The notes beneath the pieces are model-generated. The model saw nothing but the letters and a program-made list of their open reading frames with translations. It had not been told where the DNA came from and made no database searches. Below are positions 14,475-21,981 of a stretch of 37,930 nucleotides of DNA, piece after piece. The position numbers and the translations under genes are program-made. The DNA is from Archangium sp. GTDB taxonomy: Bacteria > Myxococcota > Myxococcia > Myxococcales > Myxococcaceae. The DNA lies in the NCBI GenBank assembly GCA_003249315.1, contig QKJM01000959.1:1-37930 (forward strand), read 5' to 3'. Numbering within the stretch: the stretch's first letter is position 1; each line of letters begins with the position of its first letter.

Positions 14475-14915
14475 GCCGTCCACTCTAGGGCAGGCCCACG
14501 GTGTGGCCCGGCCCATGGCGCGCATCCGTCGGACGTCGGACACGGCCGCTCGAGCTCCAAATTGAGCGGGCCGAGGCCACCGGAGGAGGACGGTGACCTC
14601 GGCCCTGGGTGCCCGCGCGTCACCGCCACGCGAGCGGGTTCGCTCAAAAAGAAGCCAGGACGAAGGCGTTCTCCCCCACATCGTTCCCGATACGTGCCGC
14701 CTTCGTCCGGCCGGAATCCTTGCGGCGAGCCCCGGCTTCCCAGCGCCCGCCATGCCTGCTCGCTCCTGCAGCAGCCATGCCAACAGGCCCGGTGGCCCCT
14801 CCCCGAGGCACTTCGCGACGCTGGCGACCGGATGGGGAGTGTCAGGTGCGCAACATTTGCGTCTCGGCCACACGGAGGGCGCAGCATTTGCCGCGCACCG
14901 AGTGGAGAGAGGACG
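14475..14915. other. 441-bp gene-free stretch
   Basis: No convincing gene on either strand; the open frames have no family resemblance. It contains a 7-bp inverted repeat, CGGTGAC (14591-14597) and GTCACCG (14619-14625), and two imperfect direct repeats with the core GCGCA(A/G)CATTTGC at 14846-14861 and 14878-14893. The promoter of the leftward gene starting at 14474 is expected here. Confidence 0.5.
14846..14893. repeat. Pair of imperfect direct repeats
   Basis: GTGCGCAACATTTGCG (14846-14861) and GGCGCAGCATTTGCCG (14878-14893), start-to-start distance 32 bp, about three helical turns. The AT core ATTT stands out in this GC-rich DNA. It may be a regulator binding site or a duplication relic. 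Confidence 0.35.
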
Positions 14916-15317
14916 TCAGCCGCCGATGGGCGTGGTGCCGACGAGGCTCCGGCCGATGGAGAGGATGCCGCCGATGATCAACAGGAGGGCGATCCCCACC
15001 CCGGCCAGAGGCAGCGCCCAGTTGGGGTTGGGGCGACGGCGGTTGATGGCCAGCAGCGTGTGGGCCACGGCGGCCGCCAGCACCATCATCACGATGTGGC
15101 CCCAGAGCGCCGGGTAGAAGGGCCACTGGGTCACCAGGATGATGCCCAGGAGGATCTGCAGATCCAGGAAGCCGATGAAGCTGGAGCCGATGATTCGGAC
15201 GGACTTGTCCACCGGCCGCTTCGTGGCCAACCCGAAGAGGAAGTACGCGACGGCGACCAGCCCCATCAGGAGGACGAGGTAGCGAAGCCCGGAGTGGGCG
15301 TAGAAGAGAGCTCTCAT
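14916..15317 (-). CDS. Four-helix membrane protein, possibly cytochrome b-like
   Basis: A 133-residue protein with four predicted membrane helices (about 11-31, 44-62, 72-90 and 103-120). It begins MRALFYAHSGLRYLVLL, a start I associate with short 4-helix membrane proteins, some annotated cytochrome b-like, in Bacteroidetes and myxobacteria. Histidines at 8, 74 and 86 could be haem ligands, but the spacing does not prove it. A good AGGAAGAG site lies 7 nt before ATG 15317. The stop is followed by the 441-bp gene-free stretch. Confidence 0.7.
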   Translation of the reverse strand: MRALFYAHSGLRYLVLLMGLVAVAYFLFGLATKRPVDKSVRIIGSSFIGFLDLQILLGIILVTQWPFYPALWGHIVMMVLAAAVAHTLLAINRRRPNPNWALPLAGVGIALLLIIGGILSIGRSLVGTTPIGG

Positions 15318-15396
15318 GCGCGCTCTTCCTAGCGTCCCCCGGGCCCCGAGGCGAGCCTTCCAGGAGGGCTCCCGCCTTTGGAGCCGGTGCCGCCCC

Positions 15397-15888
15397 TCAC
15401 CAGCATCCCGAGAGGAGCAGGACCACGGGAGCCCGTCCCTCCCCCCGAGCCCCGAACCGTGCCGCGCCCCTCTCCTTCTGTGAGAAAGCCAGGGTGAGGG
15501 ACTTCCCCCCGAGAGCGGCGTGTCCGGACCCACCCTGGAGCAGGAGCTGCTCCACCAGCCAGGACACGGCCAGCCCGGAGGCGGTACCGAGCACGTCCCA
15601 GGCGAGATCCTTGAAGGAGAAGTGATTCCCGGGGCGGCCGGCATCGTAGAACTCCTTGCCGAGCCCCGCGCCGAGCGAGAGCCCGGCGCCAGCGAGCCAG
15701 GGGGCCCAGGGCTCCTCGAGGAGGAGGGCCCCGCCGAGATAGCCCGCCCCGGCGAGGCCGGCGCTGACCCCGAAATGGAGTGCCTTGTCACGTCCGAGCC
15801 AGTCGTCGACGGAGGGCGTGGCGCCGGGGGCGGAGAGAGGCGCGAACAGCAGGAGCAGGACGAGCGAACACCACGCGCGAGGAGCCAT
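15397..15888 (-). CDS. YfiM/DUF2279-like membrane protein with a repeat-derived tail
   Basis: A 163-residue protein with a signal peptide (1-22), then DKALHFGVSAG (34-44), GKEFYDAG (about 77-84) and FSFKDLAWDVLG (about 90-101). The spaced DKxxHF, KExxD and SxxDxxxDxxG signatures fit the DUF2279/YfiM-like periplasmic or inner-membrane family of unknown function. The domain should end by about residue 115. The rest (GGKSLTLAFSQKERG onward) is encoded by a degenerate copy of the dispersed palindromic repeat (15467-15500), so the C-terminus appears to have been replaced or extended by repeat insertion. Start ATG 15888 has no clear ribosome-binding site. It is divergent from the DUF1624 gene across 59 bp. 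Confidence 0.75.
   Translation of the reverse strand: MAPRAWCSLVLLLLFAPLSAPGATPSVDDWLGRDKALHFGVSAGLAGAGYLGGALLLEEPWAPWLAGAGLSLGAGLGKEFYDAGRPGNHFSFKDLAWDVLGTASGLAVSWLVEQLLLQGGSGHAALGGKSLTLAFSQKERGAARFGARGEGRAPVVLLLSGCW
15467..15500 (+). repeat. Degenerate palindromic repeat inside a coding region
   Basis: Copy of the dispersed repeat: CCCCTCTCCTTCTG, a decayed right arm (TGAGAAAGCC) and an intact GGGTGAGGG tail. It lies within the 3' end of the YfiM-like gene and encodes part of its tail. Confidence 0.75.
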
Positions 15889-15947
15889 GACACGAAGGAG
15901 ACCACACTTTTAGACGAGCGCCCCACCTGCCCGTATGCTGCTCCCCC

Positions 15948-17048
15948 GTGACTCGTTCCAGTGACACGCTGTTCGAGCTTCGCCCTCCCTCGCGCCACCC
16001 GGCCCTCGACAGCGCGAGAGGACTGGCGGTGATCGCGATGGTGCTGGGGCACACGCTGGACGCGCTGCTCTCTCCGGTGGCGCGCGCGGAGCCCTGGGTG
16101 CAGCGCTACTGGGAGCTGCGCGGCATCACCGCCCCCCTCTTCCTGCTGGTGTCCGGCTGGGCGGTGGTCATGGCCGCGAGCACGGGAAGGCAGGCGGCGT
16201 CGGAGCTCTTCGGCCGACGGGTGAGGCGGGCGTTGCTGCTGCTCTTCCTCGGCTACGCGATGCACTGGCCGGGCTGGGACACGGTGAAGACACTCGGCTG
16301 GGGGGAAGCGCTGCGCGAGCGCCTCTTCGCCTTCGACGCGCTACAGAGCATCGGAGCGAGCCTGCTGGTGGGCGCGGCGGTGCTGGTGCTGGCGAAAGGC
16401 ACCTGGACGCGGGCGGTGGCGCTCTGCGTGCTGGCGGTGAGCGTGCCGCTGGCGAGCCCGTGGGTGTGGAGCGAGGCCGCGCGGCTGCCGGTGGAGCTGC
16501 GGCAGGCGCTGGGCACGCCGGGAGCGCGCTTCCCGCTCTTCCCGTGGGCGGGCTTCTTCTTCGCGGGGGCGCTCGCGGCGCACCTGCTGCGGGTCTTGAA
16601 GCCAGGCGGGCCCCAGGGCCTGGCGCTGCTGGTGCTCGGCGGAGGGCTGTGGGTGCTCAGCACGAGGCTGCCCGCGGACTGGAGCCCCACCAGCGCATGG
16701 CTGGTGGCCTTCCGGGTGGGTCAGGGACTGTTGGTGCTCGGTGTCATCAACCTCGCGCCACTCTGGCTGAACCGGCTGCTGGCGTCGCCGGGACGCACCT
16801 CGCTGTGGGTCTACGTACTGCACCTGCCCGTGGTGTACGGCCTCGGGGGGACACCGGGGCTGGCGGGGCGTGTGGGCCCCACGCTGGCATTGGGGCCCGC
16901 GCTGCTGGTGGGACTCGCGCTGCTGGCGGTGTGCTTCGCCGTGGCGAGGCTGGCCCTGGTGCTGCGCCGCAAGCGGGCACCGGCCACCTGGAGCGCCCGT
17001 CCCGTGTCGTTCGGGAGCCCGGTCCTCCGCACGAGCCAACGCGTCTGA
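15948..17048 (+). CDS. DUF1624 / heparan-alpha-glucosaminide acetyltransferase-like membrane protein
   Basis: A 366-residue protein with about 9-10 membrane helices. The first helix carries ALDSARGLAVIAMVLGHTLD, the signature of DUF1624 / HGSNAT catalytic-domain proteins, in which the histidine (H35) is the acetyl-transfer residue. Further conserved-looking parts are LFLLVSGWA and FPWAGFFFAGAL. Family members transfer acyl groups across the membrane onto amino sugars; the substrate here is unknown. GTG 15948 is the only start that keeps the N-terminal stretch before the first helix, and it lacks a good ribosome-binding site. Confidence 0.83.
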   Translation: MTRSSDTLFELRPPSRHPALDSARGLAVIAMVLGHTLDALLSPVARAEPWVQRYWELRGITAPLFLLVSGWAVVMAASTGRQAASELFGRRVRRALLLLFLGYAMHWPGWDTVKTLGWGEALRERLFAFDALQSIGASLLVGAAVLVLAKGTWTRAVALCVLAVSVPLASPWVWSEAARLPVELRQALGTPGARFPLFPWAGFFFAGALAAHLLRVLKPGGPQGLALLVLGGGLWVLSTRLPADWSPTSAWLVAFRVGQGLLVLGVINLAPLWLNRLLASPGRTSLWVYVLHLPVVYGLGGTPGLAGRVGPTLALGPALLVGLALLAVCFAVARLALVLRRKRAPATWSARPVSFGSPVLRTSQRV

Positions 17049-17100
17049 GAAGCATCGCTCTCGCCTGGGCACGCTGCTAGATTTCGGGTAGCGGAGCCCG

Positions 17101-17128
17101 GCCACGCCTCTTATCTCCAGGCCGTGGC
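17101..17128. terminator. Hairpin between the DUF1624 gene and ccp
   Basis: GCCACG-CCT and AGG-C-CGTGGC form a 9-bp stem with one bulged C and a 9-nt AT-richer loop. It stands 52 nt after the upstream stop and 33 nt before the peroxidase start. It could terminate the first gene or be a 5' leader structure of the second. Confidence 0.4.
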
Positions 17129-17135
17129 TCCCTGA

Positions 17136-17150
17136 AGAGAGAGAGAGAGA
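17136..17150 (+). repeat. (AG)7 dinucleotide tract in the ccp ribosome-binding region
   Basis: Fifteen bases of alternating A and G end 11 nt before the ccp ATG. The tract supplies the only purine-rich Shine-Dalgarno-like sequence for that gene. Confidence 0.8.
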
Positions 17151-17161
17151 ACGACACCCAC

Positions 17162-18217
17162 ATGAAAATGAAGCAATTCGTACGTCCGCTGATGCTCGTG
17201 GCCGCCGCCGTGGCGACCCCCGCCCTGGCCCAGAAGCCCGCCAAGGAAGAGAAGCCTGTCGTCATCGACCGGGCCCAGCTCGCTGTCTTCAAGTCGCTGC
17301 CGGCCAGCTTCGAGGACGCCAGCAACCCCATCACCCCGGAGAAGATCGAGCTGGGGCGGATGCTGTATTTCGAGAACCGGCTCTCGAAGAACCATGACGT
17401 GTCGTGCAACAGCTGCCACGACCTGGGGAAGTTCGGCGTGGACAGCAAGCCCACCTCCCCGGGCCACAAGAAGCAGCTCGGCAACCGCAACTCTCCCACC
17501 GTGTACAACGCGGGTGGCTACACCCTGCAGTTCTGGGACGGTCGCGCCGCCAACCTGGAGGAGCAGGCCAAGGGCCCCATCCTCAACCCGGTGGAGATGG
17601 CCATGCCCAACGAGGCGGCCGTGGTGGACACGCTCAAGTCCATCCCCGGCTACGTGAAGGCCTTCGAGAAGGCCTTCCCCGGGCAGAAGGACGCGGTGAC
17701 GTACGACAACATGGCGAAGGCCATCGGCGCCTTCGAGCGCAAGCTCGTCACCCCCTCGCGCTTCGACAAGTTCCTCGCCGGGGATGACAAGGCGCTCACC
17801 CGCCCGGAGAAGGTGGGCCTGCAGAAGTTCCTCGAGCAGGGCTGCCAGACGTGCCACTACGGCCCCTCGATTGGAGGCTCGCTGCAGAAGCTCGGCATGC
17901 TGGTGCCCTACGAGTCCAAGGATCAGGGCCGCTTCGAGCACACGAAGAAGGAGGCGGACCGGATGATCTTCCGCGTCCCCACCCTCCGCAACGTGGCGAA
18001 GACGGCGCCCTACTTCCACGACGGCTCGGTGAAGGAGCTGCCCACCGCCGTGAAGCTCATGGCCCTGCACCAGTTCGGCAGGCAGATCAGCGACGACGAC
18101 GCGAAGTCCATCGTCACCTTCCTGGGGTCGCTCACCGGCGAGCTCCCGAAGAAGTACATCGCGAAGCCGAAGCTGCCCGCCAGCGGCCCGAAGACGCCGA
18201 AGGCGGATCCGACGTAG
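17162..18217 (+). CDS. Dihaem cytochrome c peroxidase family protein
   Basis: A 351-residue exported protein (signal peptide about 1-23, cleaved after PALA) with two haem c sites, CNSCH at 82-86 and CQTCH at 228-232. The N-terminal haem domain has the family landmark LGRMLYFENRLS (about 64-75) and W125-D126 (FWDGRA). The C-terminal domain has FRVPTLRNVAKTAPYFHDGS (270-289) typical of CcpA/MauG-type proteins. Bacterial members reduce H2O2 in the periplasm using cytochrome c; some are MauG-like oxidases. Context with a cbb3 oxidase in the window supports a peroxidase in the microaerobic envelope. The start is preceded by a GA tract rather than a standard site. Confidence 0.92.
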   Translation: MKMKQFVRPLMLVAAAVATPALAQKPAKEEKPVVIDRAQLAVFKSLPASFEDASNPITPEKIELGRMLYFENRLSKNHDVSCNSCHDLGKFGVDSKPTSPGHKKQLGNRNSPTVYNAGGYTLQFWDGRAANLEEQAKGPILNPVEMAMPNEAAVVDTLKSIPGYVKAFEKAFPGQKDAVTYDNMAKAIGAFERKLVTPSRFDKFLAGDDKALTRPEKVGLQKFLEQGCQTCHYGPSIGGSLQKLGMLVPYESKDQGRFEHTKKEADRMIFRVPTLRNVAKTAPYFHDGSVKELPTAVKLMALHQFGRQISDDDAKSIVTFLGSLTGELPKKYIAKPKLPASGPKTPKADPT

Positions 18218-18229
18218 TCCTCCGAGGAC
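18217..18229. terminator. Short palindrome between convergent genes
   Basis: GTCCTC-C-GAGGAC is a perfect 13-bp palindrome in the 27-bp gap between the peroxidase stop and the DTW gene stop. The loop is very small and there is no T-run, so terminator function is a guess from position. Confidence 0.25.
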
Positions 18230-18244
18230 GCGGCGGCGGGTGGC

Positions 18245-19420
18245 TCAGGAGGCCAGCCGCTGCCGCTCCGGAGGTTGGGTGGCGCGTCCCCGCGAATCGA
18301 GGGCGCGCACCACCGCCTCCAGGGCCACGATGCGCCGTCCGGCGCGTCCCTGAGCCCAGGGCGCGGGAGGCTCGGCGCCCAGCAACGCCGCCCCCTGCTC
18401 CACCCCACCCGCCTTGCGCGTGAGCGCGCGCGCACATGCCAGGCGCACGTTGATGGGCTCGGAGATGGGGAAGCCGTCACCCGCGAGCAGCTCCAGCGCG
18501 AACATCGTCCACACCGCGAGCTTGTCATCCGGCCGCAGGAAGGCCCGGAAGCGAGAGAGGGCCGAGTCCAGGGGCTCTCCGGACAGGAGCACCTCGGTGG
18601 GAATCTCCACGTGCAGCGGGGTGCTGCGAGCCAGCGGCTGCCGGGGACGGATGACGGACTCGAAGCGCTCACCCGTGGAAGGACGAAGCGCGACCATGTG
18701 GACGAGCTCGGAGGGGATGCCGGCCTCGAGCGGATGGGCATTGGCCTCGGCGTAGAAGAGCACCAGCCGCTCGAAGTCCTGGGAGATGGAGCGCAGCTCC
18801 TGGGGAGGCTGCCAGGGGGAGCGGTGGAGGCGGCGGCGAGGCGGCCCGGTGTGGGTGGACTGGCGCTCTATCTGGGTGTCCACCATGAAGTCGAAGGGGC
18901 GCAGCAGGGAGTCGAGCCGGGGCTGATCGCCCTCGAGCGCGCCGAGCACCTCGACGACGGCCTCGATGGTGGAGACGCAGTGCTCCGCGGGCTCGGAGCG
19001 GATGCGGTAGTTGCCGGGGCGGCGGGGGACGAAGCCGATGCGGGGGAAGCCGGCGAGGAGGGGGTTCGTCTTCACCAGCTTGCGCGCGAGGGGCCAGGTG
19101 CCATCGACGACGATGAGGATTTCAGGGGGGCTCTGGCGGGCGACCTCGAGGGGGATGGACTCCTCGCCGGGGAAGAGGACGGCGACGCGCTCGGGGTGGG
19201 CGGCGAGCTCCTGGAGGCGAGGATGGTCGGAGAAGTCGAGGCCGACGTGGAGCTCGGAGTTGGGGAGGGAGAGGTGGGCCATGCGGGCGGTGCCGATGGC
19301 GACCCGGCGCTCACGAGGGTGCTGGAGGAAGACGACGTGGGTACGCGTCTCCACCTGGGGCACATGGGAGCAGTAACAGGTCTCCTGGGGACGCAGGCAA
19401 CGAAGACAAAGGGAACGCAC
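18245..19420 (-). CDS. DTW-domain tRNA aminocarboxypropyltransferase with extra C-terminal domain
   Basis: A 391-residue protein. The N-terminus has a zinc-type cluster C5, C8, C15, C17 (CLRCLRPQETCYC). The DTW domain follows: FLQHPRE (31-37), VVDGTWPLARK (104-114) and the C-terminal YRIRSEP...CVSTIEA (138-154). DTW enzymes such as TapT use SAM to put the acp group on tRNA uridine (acp3U47 in E. coli). Most are 200-230 residues long. Here an additional domain covers about 212-375 with ELVHMVALRPSTGERF, HVEIPTEVLLSGEPL and AFLRPDDKLAVWT, a pattern that resembles a DnaQ-type exonuclease fold without its acidic triad. That resemblance is my inference. The gene is convergent to the peroxidase and divergent from rsmE. 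Confidence 0.85.
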   Translation of the reverse strand: MRSLCLRCLRPQETCYCSHVPQVETRTHVVFLQHPRERRVAIGTARMAHLSLPNSELHVGLDFSDHPRLQELAAHPERVAVLFPGEESIPLEVARQSPPEILIVVDGTWPLARKLVKTNPLLAGFPRIGFVPRRPGNYRIRSEPAEHCVSTIEAVVEVLGALEGDQPRLDSLLRPFDFMVDTQIERQSTHTGPPRRRLHRSPWQPPQELRSISQDFERLVLFYAEANAHPLEAGIPSELVHMVALRPSTGERFESVIRPRQPLARSTPLHVEIPTEVLLSGEPLDSALSRFRAFLRPDDKLAVWTMFALELLAGDGFPISEPINVRLACARALTRKAGGVEQGAALLGAEPPAPWAQGRAGRRIVALEAVVRALDSRGRATQPPERQRLAS

Positions 19421-19490
19421 GGAGCCGCTTTATCGAGAGGCAGGGGCAGCGGCAAGAACCGGACACATCCCAGGAGGAACCCGTGTATGT

Positions 19491-19524
19491 CCCCTCTCCC
19501 TCTGGGAGAGGGTCAGGGTGAGGG
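19491..19524 (+). repeat. Dispersed palindromic repeat copy
   Basis: Full copy: CCCCTCTCCC, TCT, GGGAGAGGG, then TCA and GGGTGAGGG. It lies in the 165-bp divergent gap between the DTW gene and rsmE. Confidence 0.9.
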
Positions 19525-19585
19525 ACGACGCCTCGCCGTGCCCGAGCCCCCAGCGAGCACCCGAGAACCCCAGCCGAGAAACCCC

Positions 19586-20335
19586 ATGAACCTCATCCTC
19601 GTCCAGGACAGCGACTTCCTCCCCGACGGAACGGTCCGGCTCACGGGCCGGCGGGCGCAGCACGCGAGGGAGGTGCTGAGGGCGGAGCCGGGAGAGAGGC
19701 TACGGGTGGGCCGGCTGGGAGGGCTGCAGGGGACGGGGGAGGTGCTGGAGAACGCGCCGGGGCTGCTGCATCTGAGGGTGGAGCTGACGGAGCCACCGCC
19801 GCCGAGGGCGGGAGTGGACCTGCTGCTGGCGATACCGCGCCCGAAGGCGCTGAAGCGAGTCCTGCAGACGGTGGCGCAACTGGGGGTGGATCGGGTGGTG
19901 CTGGTGAACGCGGCGCGGGTGGAGAAGAGCTACTTCGACTCGAAGGTGCTGGAGGGGGACTTCGTGGAGGAGCTGCTGAGGCAGGGGCTGGAGCAGGCGA
20001 GGGACACGCGGCTACCGGAGGTGCGAGTGAGAGAGCGCTTCCGGCCCTTCGTGGAGGACGAGCTGGACGAGGTGTTCGGGACGGAGGCCCTGCGACTGCT
20101 CCCCCACCCTCCCGCCGAGCGGACGCTGAGGGAGGTAGGAGTGGAGGAGGCGAAGCGGGTGGTGCTGGCGGTGGGGCCGGACGGGGGCTGGGTGCCATTC
20201 GAGGTGGAGCTGCTGCGTCAGCACGGCTTCCACCCGTTCTCGCTGGGCCCGCGGGTGCTGAGAGTGGAGACGGCGGTGCCGGTGCTGCTGGGGCAGGTGG
20301 CGCTGTTGAGAGAAGACATCGCGCGGGGGAAGTGA
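19586..20335 (+). CDS. rsmE: 16S rRNA (uracil-1498-N3)-methyltransferase
   Basis: A 249-residue SPOUT methyltransferase that methylates N3 of U1498 of 16S rRNA using SAM. The N-terminal PUA-like part (about 1-75) contains RRAQHAREVLR. The SPOUT domain contains the knot motifs VVLAVGPDGGWVPFEVE (about 193-209) and SLGPRVLRVETA (about 219-230), close to the family GPEGG and LG-x-R-ILR-x-ETA. Here the usual Glu of GPEGG is Asp. ATG 19586 is used because the family begins at the MNLILVQD position; the much longer open frame upstream is the antisense of the DTW gene. The following aminopeptidase frame touches its stop (GTGA at 20332-20335). Confidence 0.93.
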   Translation: MNLILVQDSDFLPDGTVRLTGRRAQHAREVLRAEPGERLRVGRLGGLQGTGEVLENAPGLLHLRVELTEPPPPRAGVDLLLAIPRPKALKRVLQTVAQLGVDRVVLVNAARVEKSYFDSKVLEGDFVEELLRQGLEQARDTRLPEVRVRERFRPFVEDELDEVFGTEALRLLPHPPAERTLREVGVEEAKRVVLAVGPDGGWVPFEVELLRQHGFHPFSLGPRVLRVETAVPVLLGQVALLREDIARGK

Positions 20336-20385
20336 GCGCGGCGGACTTGAAGGCGTGTAACGGGATGTTGAAGAGTGGGTTCCCT

Positions 20386-21888
20386 ATGGCGAAGACGACC
20401 AAAGTGAAGGCACAGGCGCAGGAGCAGCAGCCGCTCAACCCCTCAGAGCCGCAGGCGAAGCAGGCGACGCACGACACGCAGCCACCGCCGGCGCTGCTGG
20501 ACTTCATGATGCAGGGGTGGAAGCCCCAGAGCGGGAAGCTGCCGCCGAAGCTGAAGCACGCGGACGCCTTCGAGGCGAGGCGCAAGGCGCTCTCGGACCT
20601 CTTCCCGGGGGAGACGCTGGTGATTCCGACGGGGCACGAGAAGGTGCGGGCGAATGACACGAACTACCGCTTCCGGCCGGGCAGCGACTTCTTCTACCTG
20701 ACGGGGAACCACGAGCCGGACTGTGTGCTGGTGATGGAGCCCCAGGAGGGAGGCGGGCACAAGAGCATCCTCTTCGTGGAGCCGAACCCGGGGCGAAGCG
20801 ACAGCACGTTCTACACGGACAGGGTGAAGGGCGAGCTGTGGGTAGGGCCGAGGCTGGGGGTGAAGGAGAGCCATGCGCGCTACGGGGTGGAGGAGGCGCG
20901 AGGGCTGCCGGAGCTGAAGGACTTCCTGGCGGGGCTGAAGGGAGAGGGAGAAGTGGTGCGCCCGACGCGGGTGCTGCGGGGCTACTCGGAGAAGGTGGAC
21001 GAGGTGGTGCCGGAGGGAGGCGAGCGGGACAAGCAGCTCGCGACGACGCTGTCCGAGCTGCGCCTCCTGAAGGACAAGCTGGAGGTGAAGGAGCTGGAGG
21101 CGGTGGTGGACTCCACGCACCGGGGCTTCGAGGACGTCATCCGGCGGCTGAAGGTGGCGAAGAGCGAGCGGGAGGTGGAGGGCGTCTTCGCCCTGCGGGC
21201 GCGGGTGGAAGGCAACGACGTGGGCTACGGGACGATCGCCGCGGCCGGCCATCACGCGTGCGTGCTGCACTGGACGCGCAATGACGGCGAGCTGAAGAAG
21301 GGCGAGCTGCTGCTGCTGGATGCGGGGGTGGAGGGAAACAACCTCTACACGGCGGACATCACCCGGACGATGCCGATCTCGGGGAAGTTCACGAAGGAGC
21401 AGCGTGAGATTTATGAGCTGGTGTTGGAGGCGCAGGAGCGGGCGATCAAGGAGGTGAAGCCTGGCAACGACTTCATGGAGCCGAACCGGGCGGCGATGAA
21501 GGTGCTGGCGGAGGGCCTGTACGAGCTGGGCATCCTGAAGGAGGAGCCGGAGGAGGCGCTGAAGGACGAGCACCAGTTCTACAAGCGGTATTCGTTGCAC
21601 AATGTCAGCCACATGCTGGGGCTGGACGTGCATGACTGCGCGGCGGCGAGGAGGGAAGTGTACAGGTACGGAAAGCTGACGCCGGGGATGGTGTTGACGG
21701 TGGAGCCGGGCCTGTACTTCCAGAAGGACGATCTGACGGTGCCGAGAAAGTACCGGGGGATCGGTGTGCGAATCGAAGACGACATACTGGTGACGGCGAA
21801 GGGGTGCCGGGTGCTGTCTGATAAGATTCCGAGGAAGGTGAAGGACGTGGAGGCGTGGATGAAGCGCATCTGGAAGGAGAAGCGCTAG
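20386..21888 (+). CDS. Aminopeptidase P (M24 metallopeptidase)
   Basis: A 500-residue Xaa-Pro aminopeptidase: N-terminal creatinase-like domain (about 55-215, with RFRPGSDFFYLTGNHEPDCV) and pita-bread M24 domain (about 250-490). The metal ligands are all present: D312, D324, H409, E440 and E464, with HNVSHMLGLDVHD around the histidine. It removes N-terminal residues before proline, releasing amino acids from peptides. The frame is open from GTG 20332, which overlaps the rsmE stop. ATG 20386 (MAKTTKVK) is preferred because the added residues are not conserved-looking, but neither start has a strong ribosome-binding site, and ATG 20365 is a third choice. Probably co-transcribed with rsmE. Confidence 0.92.
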   Translation: MAKTTKVKAQAQEQQPLNPSEPQAKQATHDTQPPPALLDFMMQGWKPQSGKLPPKLKHADAFEARRKALSDLFPGETLVIPTGHEKVRANDTNYRFRPGSDFFYLTGNHEPDCVLVMEPQEGGGHKSILFVEPNPGRSDSTFYTDRVKGELWVGPRLGVKESHARYGVEEARGLPELKDFLAGLKGEGEVVRPTRVLRGYSEKVDEVVPEGGERDKQLATTLSELRLLKDKLEVKELEAVVDSTHRGFEDVIRRLKVAKSEREVEGVFALRARVEGNDVGYGTIAAAGHHACVLHWTRNDGELKKGELLLLDAGVEGNNLYTADITRTMPISGKFTKEQREIYELVLEAQERAIKEVKPGNDFMEPNRAAMKVLAEGLYELGILKEEPEEALKDEHQFYKRYSLHNVSHMLGLDVHDCAAARREVYRYGKLTPGMVLTVEPGLYFQKDDLTVPRKYRGIGVRIEDDILVTAKGCRVLSDKIPRKVKDVEAWMKRIWKEKR

Positions 21889-21902
21889 GGAAGCGAGTAT
21901 GC

Positions 21903-21936
21903 CCCCTCTCCCTCTGGGAGAGGGCCGGGGTGAGGG
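21903..21936 (+). repeat. Dispersed palindromic repeat copy
   Basis: Full copy 15 bp after the aminopeptidase stop: CCCCTCTCCC, TCT, GGGAGAGGG, CCG, GGGTGAGGG. It may also act as the transcript-end hairpin of rsmE-pepP. Confidence 0.9.
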
Positions 21937-21946
21937 TGTCGAGTTC

Positions 21947-21981
21947 CTCACCCTGGCCAATGCGCGCCAGGAGAGAGGGGG
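21947..21981 (-). repeat. Degenerate palindromic repeat copy
   Basis: On the minus strand it reads CCCCTCTCTCC, a diverged middle (TGGCGCGCATTGG), then CCAGGGTGAGG. It faces the intact copy at 21903-21936, so the two form an inverted pair. The truncated gene at 21948-22049 ends inside it. Confidence 0.55.

Noticed and set aside
14475-14873. N-terminal 130 residues of the 14028-14873 frame
   Set aside because: Rich in Arg/Gly/Pro/Trp with no pattern, and the membrane protein begins naturally at 14474.
18275-19585. Long N-terminal extension of rsmE (open from 18275)
   Set aside because: The region is the antisense of the DTW gene plus a palindromic repeat; the RsmE family starts at 19586.
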